Source: Dromiciops gliroides
Lineage: Eukaryota; Chordata; Mammalia; Microbiotheria; Microbiotheriidae
Assembly: GCF_019393635.1 (NCBI RefSeq)
Contig: NC_057861.1
Location: forward strand, 377,504,315-377,568,314
Length of the DNA: 64,000 nt
Direction of reading: 5' to 3'
Part shown: positions 1 to 11,090 of the stretch, piece by piece
Layout of the letters: each line of letters starts with the position of its first letter
Position numbering within the stretch: the first letter of the stretch is position 1
Translations under genes and position numbers: made by a program
The notes under the pieces: model-generated
What the model saw: only the letters and a program-made list of their open reading frames with translations
Database searches by the model: none
Told to the model about the DNA's origin: nothing

Positions 1-351
1 ATTGGTGACATATTTCTCTTTTATATTTCTCTAAGTGTACCCTATTGCTTACATTATTTTTTATTTCTTCTGAAAAATAGGCTTTCAGACCATAACTTAA
101 AATCCATTATACAATATAACATAGTTCTTGACATTTCTTTAAGTAAAAAGAAGAAAATAAAGAATCTGTTTTATTAAGTGTTATTCTTGCTGAGCAAAAT
201 TAGTATATAGAGAGTTCCTGGGATGACTTTGGAGTTTTTCCTCAGCTGGGTAAAATTTTTGGCATAAGAGTCTGCCAGTGAATAATAGGCGATATTTTTA
301 CTTTGCAAATTTTAATGAATAAATGACATTTTAGCTTATTTATCTTCCTTC
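1..351. other. AT-rich DNA, nothing recognised
   Basis: No open frame, RNA gene or recognisable repeat was seen. A short word, AAATTTTAATGAAT, near 307 is repeated at 352 at the start of the next element. Confidence 0.5.
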
Positions 352-511
352 AAATTTTAATGAATATTTCTAATGCTAATTACTACTTTTCTATATTTAG
401 AGAGCACATACACATATGGAGATAATAGCAGAATGTGATATTTATGATGTGTCATAACATATAAATATAGAAATTCTGTAATTAGCACAAGAAATATTCA
501 TTAAAATTTTA
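352..511. repeat. Palindromic MITE-like element
   Basis: Two arms of about 48 bases (352-399 and 462-510) are inverted copies with roughly five or six mismatches. The left arm begins AAATTTTAATGAATATTTCT and the right arm, read on the minus strand, begins the same way. The spacer is about 62 bases. No clear target duplication is visible. It could be a nonautonomous DNA transposon or a chance-preserved foldback; no transposase is present. Confidence 0.55.
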
Positions 512-1060
512 ATGCACTATGGGATTTGAAATAAATTTAACAAAAGCTGATTATTCTTATCCTAAATCGTTAGAAACTTGGAATTGACTTGGCAGCAATG
601 TACCATCAATTTTAAGAAAAGGGACTAAAAAGAAGTATTTTGCTATTATATATTATTTTTATATGCAATGAATCACAGAATTATACCTTTAAGAGGAATA
701 TCTTTTATGTGTTTTAATACCAGGTGTTTTCATGAATCTTTTTTTTTTCTATCTCATAAAATCATATTACAAAAACATTCCTCAAAGGAATAAGGCCTTT
801 TGAAGTATGTGAGCAACATTACATTGATTGTTAGTCTATTTCAGCTCTAATTAGCTACCAAATATTTTCTGGAATTGCATGCCAAGGTATTTAAAAAGTC
901 CACTTTTGAAGTCAGTTAATTCAAATAAAACTTTTGTCTCTAGGAGGCATTGCTAAAATATAACTTAATTTCCTAAGAGGAGTGTGAGATTTAGCCCTTG
1001 TTCATTAATATTTTAAGAACTAGAAAAACAATTAAGTCATTTTAAGTATCAAAGGCTCTT
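512..1060. other. Unassigned AT-rich stretch
   Basis: Nothing supportable was seen: no long open frame, no RNA gene and no recognisable transposon. Confidence 0.45.
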
Positions 1061-1140
1061 GGAGGATATGTGAATTAAACAAGATCACAGAGAATGGTAA
1101 ATTTAGGACTAAAACTCTTGTCCTGTGATTCCCATTTTGA
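1060..1140 (+). repeat. MIR-like SINE remnant
   Basis: The order of words matches the 3' half of MIR: a weak 'gaattaaacaagatcacaga' for the usual 'aagtcacacag', then 'actcttgtcctgtgattccc' for the usual 'caggtcctctgattcc'. It is short and decayed, so the family call is tentative. Confidence 0.4.
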
Positions 1141-1295
1141 ACAAGTCTAACACAACCTAATATGTCAAAGACTTTGTAAAATCATCCCTGTGAAGTCCTG
1201 CAAGACTTTAATCTTAATATTGCAGTGATTCCATTAAAGCACATGAAATTTTCATTGATTATCCCATCTTCTTTTCTGATAATATATTTATTGAA

Positions 1296-1298
<3 letters not shown>

Positions 1299-1341
<43 letters not shown>

Positions 1342-1350
1342 TCTGTTTGT

Positions 1351-1387
<37 letters not shown>
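1299..1387. repeat. (CT)n and (GT)n microsatellites
   Basis: A pure CT run (1299-1336) is followed after 16 bases by a GT run (1353-1387). Any open frame over it is an artefact of the dinucleotide repeat. Confidence 0.95.
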
Positions 1388-1993
1388 TCATGCACACTAA
1401 TGATCTTATTTCCTGTGGCTTAAATTGTTGTCTATAGTGAGATGACTTTGTAAGCTGTATAACTAACCCAGTTATATCACCTGAATTTTAGTCTACTAGC
1501 ACCACTTAGCTTTTGAATATTTCCACCTGTAAGTCCTAGTCATTTAAAAATTGACCTGATCTTTTCTCTCAATTGCACTCTTCTTCATAATGTATTGATA
1601 TCGCCCCTCAGCTTAGTGTTGACAAAAGAATGAGAGAGAGAGAGAGAGAGAGAAGAGAAAGAACAAGAACAGAATGAGACTTTTATACAAAAATATTAAT
1701 TGTAACATGTATCAACAAGAATTTACCATTAAATATCATCCCTAAAAAAGCCATGAAGTATCTACAAAAGTCTGTGTGTAGTTGTGTGGAAAGAAGAGTT
1801 TTAAAAATCCATCGCGCTATTGATTTTGCTATTGTTCTTAATTTTTGTAGCTTTTTTTCCTACAAAATATAAAATAACTATTTTATTTATATTTTTCCCA
1901 TTGGAGTCATAGACTACAACTGTATAACTAGAAAATTTTAAAATGGAAAATTAACTTGATGAATGAAAAGGGGCCTTAAGAATTACATATTCT
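1388..1993. other. Unassigned, with (GA)n at 1632-1653
   Basis: A GA dinucleotide run lies at 1632-1653. The rest is AT-rich with no recognised element. Confidence 0.5.
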
Positions 1994-3420
1994 GTGGCAG
2001 AGCCAAGCTTGCAGAGGAAAGGCAGTGACTTGCCTGAGCTCTCCCAAGATCCCTACAAATATCATGAAATAATTCCTTAACATGATAAATAGTATCTATC
2101 TTAAACCATCAGCAAGCCTTATATTCAATGGGGATAAGTTGAGATATTACCAAAAAGATCAGGAGTGAAACAAGGATGTCCATTATCACCACTACTATTT
2201 AATATTGTAGTAGAAATGTCAGCCTTAGCAATAAGAGAAGAAAAATAAATTGAAAGAATTAGAATAGGCAAGGAAGAAACAAAACTATCACTTTGTAGAT
2301 GAGATAGTGGTATATTTAGACAATCCTAAAGAAACAAGGAAAAAATAACTTGAAACAATTAACAACTTTAGTAAAGTTGCAGGATATAAAATAATCCCAA
2401 ATAAATCATCAGCATTTCTATATATGACCAACCAATTCCAGCAGCAAGAGATGGAAAGGGAAATCCCATTTAAAATAATTGTAGAAAATATAAACTTCTT
2501 GGGAGTCTACCTACAAAGACAAACCCGGGAACTATATGAACAGAATTACAAAACACTTTTGTACACAAATAAAATCAGATGTGAATAAATGGAAAAATAT
2601 AAATTACTCATGGGTAGGCAGTGGTAATTTAATTAAAATGACAATTGTACCCAAATTAATTTACTTATTCTGTGTCATACCTATCAAACTACCAAAAAAG
2701 TATTTCAAAGAGCTATAAAAAGGTAATTTAAAAATCCATATGGAAGAACAAAAGGTCAATAATAACAAGGGAATTAGTGAAATGTAATTCAAAGGTTGGT
2801 GGCCTAACTGTACCAGATTTAAAACTATATTATAAAGCAACAATCATCTAAACTATTTGGTCCTGTCTAAGAAATAGAGAGTAGGATCAGTGGAACAGGT
2901 TAGGTACACAAAACACAGAAGTAGCTCCATTTGATAAACCCAAACACTCTAGCCTCCAGTATTAGATCTCAGTATTTGATAAAAACTGCTGGGAAAACTG
3001 GCAAATAGTATGGCACAAACTAGGCTTAGACCATACGCCACAGTAAAGTCAAAATGGATACAAGGTCTAGACATAAAAACATAAATTTGAAAAGGAAGGA
3101 ATAGTTTACTTGTCAGAACTGTGGAGAGGGAAAAATTTTATGACTAAAGATGTTATAGAGAACCTTAATGAAATTCAGAGTGGATAATTTTGACTGCAAT
3201 AAATTAAAACGTTTTGCACAAACAAAACCAAAACAATGCAAACAAGATTAGAAGGAAAGAAAAAAGCTGGGATTTTTTTTTTTTTACAGATAAAGGCCTC
3301 ATATCGAAAATATGTAGAGAACTGAATCAAAAATAAGAATACAAGTAATTCCCCAATTGAGAAATGGTCAAAGGATATGACAGGCAGTTTTCAGATTACG
3401 AAAGTAAAACTACATACAGC

Positions 3421-3860
3421 TGTGATGTATAAAATCTAACTGTGATGTCTAAAATTTAATGTGTGGTCCCCTTAAATTAGAATCTCATAACAGCAGTCTT
3501 TGGGAAATTTTAAGCATTTATTAAAGTATAATAGGAGTTAGTAAAGAGAATATGTGGAGTTCAGAAGGAAAGACCCTTGCTCCCTGCACCTGCAGCTGCC
3601 CCTACTGCAACCTCTATCAGAAAGAGAGAAGCAGCCCCATACTCCCAGAGAGGAATCTCCCTATGGACCCACCCAGGCATGATTCCCACACACAGCTCCA
3701 AGCTAATGGGCTGGTAGCATTGATTGACATGACTTATGGGTGTTTCTATGAATAAATGTAACTTCCAGATGCTAGTCATATGCTTTCCCCTCAGGGTGGC
3801 ATTGCCCTGGTTCTCACAATGTCTTTCTTCACAGAGGGGTGGCACCCTTATTCTCGCACA
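3421..3860 (-). mobile_element. Solo LTR, family 1, copy A
   Basis: This 440-bp block splits L1-a ORF2. Read on the minus strand it starts TGTG and ends CATCACA. It shares its 3' part with the LTR at 4635-5115: an AATAAA signal, then 'cccaaagactg' and 'taatttaagg'. No matching target duplication is visible (CAGC left, GTCT right), so the ends may have decayed. There are no viral genes. Open frames of 67 and 94 codons here overlap on opposite strands and have no recognisable protein. Confidence 0.75.
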
Positions 3861-4891
3861 GTCTTATGAAAAAATGTTCTTAATCACTACTGATTATAGA
3901 AATGCAAATTAAAACTACTCTGAGATACCAACTCACACCAATATAATTGGCTAATATGACAAAAAAGGAAAATAATAAATGTTGGAGAAGATGTGGGGAA
4001 ATTGGAACACCAATGCACTGTTGGTAGAGCTGTGGGTTGATCCAACCATTCTGAAGAGCAATTTACAATCATGCTCAAAAGGCTTAAAAACTGTGGATAT
4101 CCTTTGATCTAGCAATACCACTACTAGGTCTGTATCACAAAGAGATCATGGAAAATGGAAAAGGATGTACATGTACAAAAGTATTTATAGTTGCCCTTTT
4201 TATGGTAACAAATAATTGGTAATTGAGGAGATCCTAATCCTTTGGGGAATGGCTGAAGAAGTTGTGCTATGTAAAGGTAATGGAATACTATTTTGCTATA
4301 AGAAATGATAAGCAGATGGATTTCAGAAAAACCTGGAAAGACTTACATGAATTGATGCTAAGTGAAATGAGCAGAACCAAGAGAACATTGTACACACTAT
4401 CAACAACCATTTGTGATCAACTCTGGTGGCCTAAGGTCTTCCCAGAAATTAGATTACCCAAGATAATGCCAAAAGACTTATGGTGGAAAATGCTCTCCAC
4501 ATTCAGAAAAATAACTATGGAAATCTAAATGCAGACTGAAGTATACTATTTTCACTTTTTTGTTGCTTTTTTATTATTGTTCTTGTTTATTTTTCCTTGC
4601 ATTTTTTCTTTCCTTTTTGTTCTGATTAATATAGTGTGATAAAATAGTGGAATTTAGCAGATACTCAAAGACCCACCTGGAGATTAATCTAAACTGATTG
4701 CATCAAGTGAGAGTGATTGGCTGCTGATTAGTCTACTTCAAAGTTAACTAGACTGTAATCACACCTGGTTCTCAGAAGCTAGACTTTGAACTTAACTTGA
4801 GAATACCTTCAAGTTCAGTGAACCAATGGAATTGGGGGACACCAACCAATCAGCTTGAAGCAGTGTGTAAGGCCCGCCTCTGTTCAAGACC

Positions 4892-4898
4892 TATAAAA
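4892..4898 (+). promoter_or_regulatory. TATA box of solo LTR copy B
   Basis: TATAAAA sits about 140 bases upstream of the LTR polyadenylation signal, as expected for a retroviral U3/R boundary. Present-day activity is unknown. Confidence 0.65.
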
Positions 4899-5033
4899 AG
4901 CTTCCACAATCAGTTTGCTAGTGAGTTCATTAAGGAGGAGTTGAGGAGGAACCAGACAAGGCTAGAACTCTACATTAGGTAGGCCTTCTTTTTCTTAACT
5001 TTCTGAACTCCATGTGAATACCTGTATGCTTTT

Positions 5034-5039
5034 AATAAA
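5034..5039 (+). promoter_or_regulatory. Polyadenylation signal of LTR copy B
   Basis: AATAAA in the R region of the LTR; the same signal in the same context is present on the minus strand in copies A and C. Confidence 0.7.
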
Positions 5040-5275
5040 TGTTTAATGCCCAAAGACTGGTGCTGAAGCTTTTTAATTTAAGGCTACCACAATATTATAG
5101 ATTTTAAACATCACAATAGAAATATGTTTTACATGATTGTAATGTATAACCTTTATGAAATTGCTTACTGGCTTTGGGAGCAGGGAGGAAAGAGAAGGTG
5201 GGAAAAAATTGTAACAAAAAATATCTTTACATGCATTTGAGAAAAATCAAAATAAATTAAAAACAAAAACAAAGA

Positions 5276-7238
5276 AGAGGTGTTTCTACTCAACAACATA
5301 TTGTTGGATTATTGTTTTTAATCCACTTTGGCATCAGCTTCCATTTAATTATGTGTTAATTTGTCCCATTCATGTTCACATTTATGGTTACTTTTAAAAA
5401 TTTCCTTCTATCCTATTTATCCTCCTTATTTATCATTCTCTCTCTCTCCTTTCACACTGTTCCTCCTCGAAAGTGTTTTGCTTCAGTTGACTGCCTCACG
5501 CATTCTGCTTTCCCTTCTGTTTCCCTTTTCTTTGATCTGCCCTTCCCTCACTCTATAGAATGATATTGATTTCTACAACAAATGAATGTGTGTATTAGTC
5601 CCTCTTTGAGCCAATTTTAATGAAAGTTAGGTTCGAGCATTGCCTCCCCCCCATCTTTCCCTTTAGTGTAAAATCTCTCTGTTGCCTCTATTATATGATA
5701 TACTTTATTTCATTCTATCTCTCCCTTTCCACTCCTCACAATACATTCCTTTTTTTCTTATCTGTTAATTTTCCTTTTTCTGATATCATCCCATGATATT
5801 CAATGCACACCCATGCTCTCTATGTATACTTCTTCTAAATGCCCTAACAGTAATAAAGTTTTTCAAACTTACAAATATCACCTTCTCTTATGAAATTCCT
5901 TATGATTTATCTTTCCTGTTTGCCTTTGTGTGCTTCTCTTGAGTCTTGTTTTTGAATAACAGGTTTTCTATTTAGGCCTGGTCTTTTCATAAGGAATGCT
6001 TAAAAGTCATCCATTTTATAAAAAATCCATTTGTTTCCCTTAAGGATTATATTGTTTGCTAAGTAGGTCATTCTTGATTATAATTCTAACTCTTTTGCCT
6101 TCTGGAATACCATTTTTTCAGTCCTCTGATCCTTTAATATAGAAACTGCTAGATCTTATTTTATTTTGACTATAGTTCCAAGATATTTGAAGTATTTGTT
6201 TCTGGATGCTTACAATATCCTTGAATTAAAAACTTTGAATATTCCTGGTACTTTTTATTTGGGGGATCTCTTTTATGAAATTATTGGTGGATGATTCAAA
6301 CACTTTTTTTTTTGTCATGGCTTTCAGTTAGTCTTATGATTCTTAAAGCATCACTCCTGCTCTATTTGCCAGGTTATTTCTTGTTGTTATTGTTGTTGTT
6401 TTCCCAGTGAGACATTTCACTTTTTTCTTTCTTTTTTTTTTAAATGTCACATGGAATTATTATTATTTTCCACTTGCACGATTCTAATTTTTAGGTAATT
6501 AGTTTCTTCAGTGAGCTTTTATACCTCTTTTGCATTTGGCCAATTCTACTTTTTATGGAATCCTTTCCTTCAGTTAATTTTTGTACTTAATTTTTTTCCA
6601 TTTGGTCAAGTCTGCTTTATAAATGGATTCTTCTCTTCAGTGGATTTTTGGACCTCATTTAACATTTGACTGATTCTGTTTTCTAAGTTGTTATTTCTTT
6701 TAGTATATTTTTGTGCCTCCTTTATTAAGCTGTTGACTCTTTCCTGGCTCATTTTCATTTCCTTGTCCCCAATTTCCCTGTGCATTTCTTATTTGATTTT
6801 TAAAAATTTTTAAATCAATTTCAGGATTATTTGGGGGCCTAAGACCAATTCATATTCTTCATTGAGACTCTGAATGTAGCTACTTTGGTTTTGTTGTATT
6901 CTTATATGTTTGTGATTTGACATTCCCTGTCACCAATAGCAATTTTTTATGGCTAAGGTATTTTTCTATGTTTGCTGACTTTCCCAATATTTTTCTTAAC
7001 TTTTAGCTTTATGTTAAAGTTGGGCTTTGCTCCCAGGTATAAAATGCACTATCTTTCAGGATTTTCATGCTTATGAAATCAAAGCTAATTCTGGGTATAT
7101 GTAATTTTTTTTTTTCAAGATGACATAATCTAAGGAGAGATCTGGTAGATCTTCTCTTGGCTTGTGGTGTGGCCTGTCAATGACCATAAGCATGCTTTTT
7201 CATCATGGAACTATTTGTTTTCTTCTCTTAGTGTATTA
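5276..7238 (-). mobile_element. L1-b: 5' half of an L1
   Basis: Read on the minus strand it holds 5' leader (about 7238-6850), ORF1 (about 6850-5950), the pyrimidine-rich (plus strand) inter-ORF spacer (about 5950-5350) and the first bases of ORF2 at the left edge. It matches L1-f at 26,000-28,900 segment by segment. All frames are broken by stops. ORF2 beyond its start is absent. Confidence 0.8.
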
Positions 7239-8555
7239 CTAGCATTTGTAACACAATATTAAGTTATAAAAGGCATCCTTGTATCAGAAATGAATCTTTT
7301 GGGAAGGCCTCTAGATTATCCCCATTACATATAATGATCACTAATAGTTTTAAGTAAATATTTCTTATGGTTATAAAGAAAAAAAGTTTATTTACAGCTA
7401 TATTTTGTAATGTTTTTAATGAGCATTATTTTATCAAAAAGCTTTTTTCCTGCATCTTTTGATATAATAATGAGTTTTGTTGATTTAGAAATTTATCTAA
7501 TCAATTATATTAATAATATATATCCCACATTTTCACAATGTATAATCTGATATATTGTGCTAGTCTCCTAAGAAACTAATTCGTTTTGAATTTTTTGCAC
7601 CATTTGCAAATTTAGTCAATAGTTTTCTTTATTTGTCCTATTCCTATTTTAGGTTTAAAAACAATATTTCTGTTATTAAAAAAAACTGATAGGAATCCTT
7701 TTCCTATTTTTTTTCAAAAAGTTTGTTTAGTATTGGAATTAAATGGTTGTCATAATTAGATTTTAAACCATTTGATTAAAAGCATTTTTTTCTTGGGGAT
7801 TTTATTTAAGATCCCCACATTTTTGCCTCAAATAGGTTTATTTTTATATATATTTTTAATTAGTTCATTCAATATTTTTAAGTATTCTTCCATTTCACTT
7901 ACATTGTGTTTTGTCTTGTTTTGTTTTTTGGTGAGGTATTTAGGGTTAAGTGACTTGCCCAGAGTCACACAGCTAGTAAGTGTCAAGTGTCTGAGGCCGA
8001 ATTTGAACTCAGGACCTCCTGAATCCAAGTCCAGTGCTTTATCCACTGGGCCACCTAGCTGCTGCCATTTCACTTAAATTGTTAAATTTATTTGTATGTT
8101 GTAACCCATAATAGCTCCTAATAATTGATTTAATTATATATTCATCCTTTTCATTTTTGATACTATTGACTTCTTTTTCTTCTCAACTTTTAAAGATATT
8201 AACTAATTTTTAAACTATTTTTGTTTTCTTTTCATCAATTCAACTCCCAGTTTTATTTATTTCATGGTTTCTTCCATTCAATTTTAAGAATTTTACCTTT
8301 AATTTTCAGGATTTTTAATTAGTTATTCAATTGGGGATTTTAAATTTGTTCTTTTTCTAGCTTGTTTTTTGTCATTGCATTCCCAATTCATTGATCTGCT
8401 CTTTCTTTGTCTTGACATAATTATTTAAATATATGAATTTCCCTCCAAATACCACTTTTCTGCATTTCGTAAATGTTGATATGTTGCCTAATCATAATTA
8501 TTTGTTTAAATAAAGTTATTGTCCCATGACTTGTTTTTTGCACCACTCTTTTTAT
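7239..8555 (-). mobile_element. L1-c: ORF2 fragment
   Basis: Minus-strand ORF2 from the region upstream of the reverse transcriptase (right) to the RT fingers/palm (left, near 7240-7330). It is collinear with about 24,150-25,300 of L1-f, decayed, and carries a SINE insertion at 7902-8064. Confidence 0.8.
7902..8064 (-). mobile_element. tRNA-derived SINE in L1-c
   Basis: Minus-strand copy with B-box-like GAGTTCAAATTC. It is flanked by a 12-bp duplication CCATTTCACTTA (7890-7901 and 8065-8076). The tail on its 3' side is T-rich as read on plus. Confidence 0.92.
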
Positions 8556-8610
8556 AATACATGTACAGTCATATTAAATATATTTCCTCAATAATCATGC
8601 TGTGAAAGAA

Positions 8611-8611
8611 G

Positions 8612-8664
<53 letters not shown>
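8611..8664. repeat. (AC)n microsatellite
   Basis: An AC run with one AA interruption, in L1-d 3' UTR. Confidence 0.95.
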
Positions 8665-8666
<2 letters not shown>

Positions 8667-9002
8667 GTGAAAATACTGTTCTTTGATCTGTATTGACACT
8701 CCATAGGTTTTTTCTTTGGATAGCATTTTCCATCATGAGTCTTTTGGAAATATCTTGCATCATTACACTACAGAGAAACTCTCTGTCAAAATTGATCACT
8801 GCACAATGTTACTGTTACTGTGTACAGTTCTCCCCTGGTTCTTCACTTTACTTCACTCCATTTCACTTCACTTCACTCAGCATCTGCACTTAACTCAGCA
8901 GTTCCCTTCACTTATCATCCCTTCATGTAACTCTTCATTTTTTCCCTGAATTCTGCCTGCTCATAATTTCTTATGTAACACTAGTATTCCATTACATTTC
9001 TT

Positions 9003-9166
9003 TTTTTTCTTTTCTTTTTTTTTTTTTTTTAGTGAAGCAATTGGGTGTAAGTGACTTGCCCAGGGTCAAAGAGCTAGTTAGTGTCAAGTGTCTGAGGCCA
9101 GATTTGAACTCAGGTACTCCTGAATTCAGAGACGGTGCTCTATCCACTGTGCCACCTAACTGCCCC
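9003..9166 (-). mobile_element. tRNA-derived SINE in L1-d
   Basis: Complete minus-strand copy with a 14-bp duplication CCATTACATTTCTT (8989-9002 and 9167-9180) and a long poly(T) on plus, which is its poly(A) tail. Confidence 0.93.
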
Positions 9167-9349
9167 CCATTACATTTCTTATGACACAATCCCAATTGAT
9201 GGGCATCCCCCTCAATTTCCAATTATTTGCCACCACAAAAAGAATTGCTCTAAATATTTTTTTGTACATATAGATCCTTTTTCCTTTTTTATGATCTCTT
9301 TGGGATACAGACCTAGTATTGGTATTACTGGTTCAAAAAGTATGCACAG

Positions 9350-9530
9350 GGGCATCTAGGTGGTGGATTGGATAAAGCACTGGCCATGGATTCAGGAGGA
9401 TCTGAGTTCAAATCCAGTCTCAGACACTTGACACTTATTAGCTGTGTGAACCTGGGCAAATCACTTAACCATCATTGCCCTACAAAAAACAAAACAAAAC
9501 AAAACAAACAACAACAACAAAAAAACCCCT
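9350..9530 (+). mobile_element. tRNA-derived SINE in L1-d
   Basis: Plus-strand copy with a CAAAA-type tail and a 10-bp duplication GTATGCACAG (9340-9349 and 9536-9545). It lies opposite in orientation to the copy 180 bases upstream. Confidence 0.92.
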
Positions 9531-9782
9531 AAAATGTATGCACAGTTTTTTAGCCCTTTCAGCATAGTTCTAAATTGTTGTCAAGAATAGTTGAATCATT
9601 TCACAACTCCACCAAAAATGCATTCATGTTCTAATTTTAAAAAATCTTTTCCAACATTTATCATTTTCCTTTTCTGTCATATTAGCACATCTGATAGCTG
9701 TGTAGTGGTACCTAAAAGTTGTTTTAATTTTTCATTTCTCTAATGAATATCAGTTTAGAACATTTTTCTGAATCATTAATTC

Positions 9783-9931
9783 TTTTTTTTTTTTTGGTGA
9801 GGTAATTGGGGTTAAGTGACTTGCCCAGGGTCAAAGAGCTAGTTAGTGTCAAGTGTCTGAGGTCAGATTTGAACTCAGGTCCTCCTGACTCCAGGGCCAG
9901 TGCTCTATACACTGTGCCACCTAGCTGCCCC
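9783..9931 (-). mobile_element. tRNA-derived SINE in L1-d
   Basis: Minus-strand copy with poly(A) tail. The flanks 'gaatcattaattctt' and 'gaatccctaattctt' look like a diverged target duplication. Confidence 0.9.
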
Positions 9932-10340
9932 TCCTTTTTTTTGAATCCCTAATTCTTAAACTTTGACATATTCAATTTACTTTTACTTTTAGGCTCTGTT
10001 TCTATGGATTTTATTAAATGTAATTTAATTTCATTATGACCTGAAAAAAGCATGCATTTAATACATTCACTTTTCTGTATTTGAGCATAAGGTTTTTTAT
10101 GCCCAAATATATGGTCAGTTTTTGTTATGGTGCCATTTGTTGTTAAGGAAAAAAAATCATCTTCCTTTCTATTCCCATTTTTCCTTGATAACTTTCTTAT
10201 TTATTTTGGTCAGATTTATCTAGTTCAGAAAGGGGAAATTTGAAGTCCTTCACTATTATGGTTTTGCTATCTATTTCCACCAGTAATGCATTTAATGTTC
10301 CCCTTACAAATTTGGACACTATAGCATTTGATATATATAC

Positions 10341-10485
10341 ACCAAATATATAAATATATATTTAATTTCATATATTTATTTGGTATATACATTTATATAT
10401 ACCAAATATATAAATATATATTTAATTTCATATATTTATTTGGTATATACATTTATATATACCAAATATATAAATATATATTTAA
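10341..10485. repeat. 60-bp minisatellite, about 2.4 units
   Basis: A 60-bp unit beginning ACCAAATATATAAATATATA recurs exactly in register at 10,341, 10,401 and 10,461. Each unit is itself an imperfect palindrome (ACCAAATA.../...TATTTGGT). Because 60 is a multiple of three, a 61-codon open frame with a 20-residue repeat appears; it has no protein character. It sits inside the L1-d ORF2 endonuclease region. Confidence 0.95.
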
Positions 10486-10615
10486 CATTGATATTACTTA
10501 CTGCACCTTTTAACATAATGTGGTTTCCCTGCTAATCTCTTTTAATTCCATCTCTTTTAGCCTTATGTTTTTCTAAGGTCATGATTTGCAACTGCTGATT
10601 CTTTTTACATAAGTT

Positions 10616-10860
10616 GAAATATAATAAATAATATAATATTATTACTGCCCCACAATTTCATTTTTAAAGAAGGAAAAATAAGATAAAAAACTAGCTCACA
10701 TTTTTGCTTTGGAGATATTTTAGAACATCGCATCTCAACCCTACTTCTAGCCCTGGAAAGGAAGGATGAAGGATGAAGACAAAATTAAATAAAGTAGTAC
10801 TAGAAAAATGAATGCTAATTAGGACATTCCATTTCAGAACTATTTTTTAAAATTCAAACT
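10616..10860. other. Unassigned
   Basis: No feature recognised. Confidence 0.4.
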
Positions 10861-10861
10861 A

Positions 10862-11090
10862 TTGTACAGTTGATAAAGCACTGGAGTTGGATTCATAAAG
10901 ATGAGTTCAAATCCAGGCTCAAACATTAACTAACTGTGTCCTTGCTCAAGTCACTTAATCTGTCTCAGTTCCCTAATCTATAAAATGGGGATGTAATGGA
11001 AATTATGTCATAAATTTTTTTGAGAATCATAGTCTTCAGAATGGTGCCTGGCACAGAGAAGGTCCTATATAATATTAGTTACGATAATGA
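10862..11090 (+). mobile_element. CORE-SINE (MAR1/MIR type)
   Basis: A tRNA-like head (GAGTTCAAATCCAGG) is followed by the CORE-SINE middle 'caagtcacttaatctgtctc' and 'ataaaatggggatgtaatgg', then the tail 'ggtgcctggcacagagaagg'. It is decayed but collinear over about 220 bases. Confidence 0.75.

Larger units (their letters stand above)
4635..5115 (+). mobile_element. Solo LTR, family 1, copy B
   Basis: A 481-bp LTR with perfect terminal TGTGAT/ATCACA and a 4-bp target duplication ATAG (4631-4634 and 5116-5119), in the L1-a 3' UTR. A 4-bp duplication fits a gamma-type (class I) endogenous retrovirus. The U3 region has CCAAT-type words, TATAAAA lies at 4892-4898 and the polyadenylation signal AATAAA at 5034-5039, giving a readable U3-R-U5 order. 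No internal retroviral genes remain, so it arose by LTR-LTR recombination or was never accompanied. Confidence 0.9.
1994..5275 (+). mobile_element. L1-a: internally deleted L1 with two LTR insertions
   Basis: 1994-2071 resembles the very 5' end of a marsupial L1 leader (tggcagagccaag...). It then jumps directly into the ORF2 reverse-transcriptase region at about 2072, where the frame once encoded the [15 protein letters not shown] motif (about 2160-2205). ORF2 C-terminal sequence runs to about 4530 and the 3' UTR and A-rich tail to about 5275. ORF1, the inter-ORF spacer and the front of ORF2 are missing. The reading frame has many stops. Solo LTRs interrupt it at 3421-3860 and 4635-5115. Confidence 0.85.
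8556..10615 (-). mobile_element. L1-d: L1 with internal ORF2 deletion
   Basis: From left: 3' UTR (8556-8800), ORF2 C-terminal third (about 8800-9770), then, past a SINE, the endonuclease and linker part of ORF2 (about 9960-10,615). The reverse-transcriptase core is missing. Three SINEs, an AC microsatellite and a 60-bp minisatellite lie within it. Confidence 0.8.

Noticed and set aside
1225..1437. 70-codon frame with poly-LS and poly-VC runs
   Set aside because: It is translated CT and GT microsatellite sequence.
7828..8077. Many 60-100-codon frames sharing 'RQLGLSDLPRVTQLVSVKCLRPDLNSG' or 'ALDSGGPEFKSGLRHLTLTS' style peptides across the window
   Set aside because: These are the two strands of the tRNA-derived SINE translated; the similarity is repeat identity, not a protein family.
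10328..10513. 61-codon frame with a 20-residue repeat
   Set aside because: It exists only because the 60-bp minisatellite unit is divisible by three; the composition is AT-repeat, not protein.
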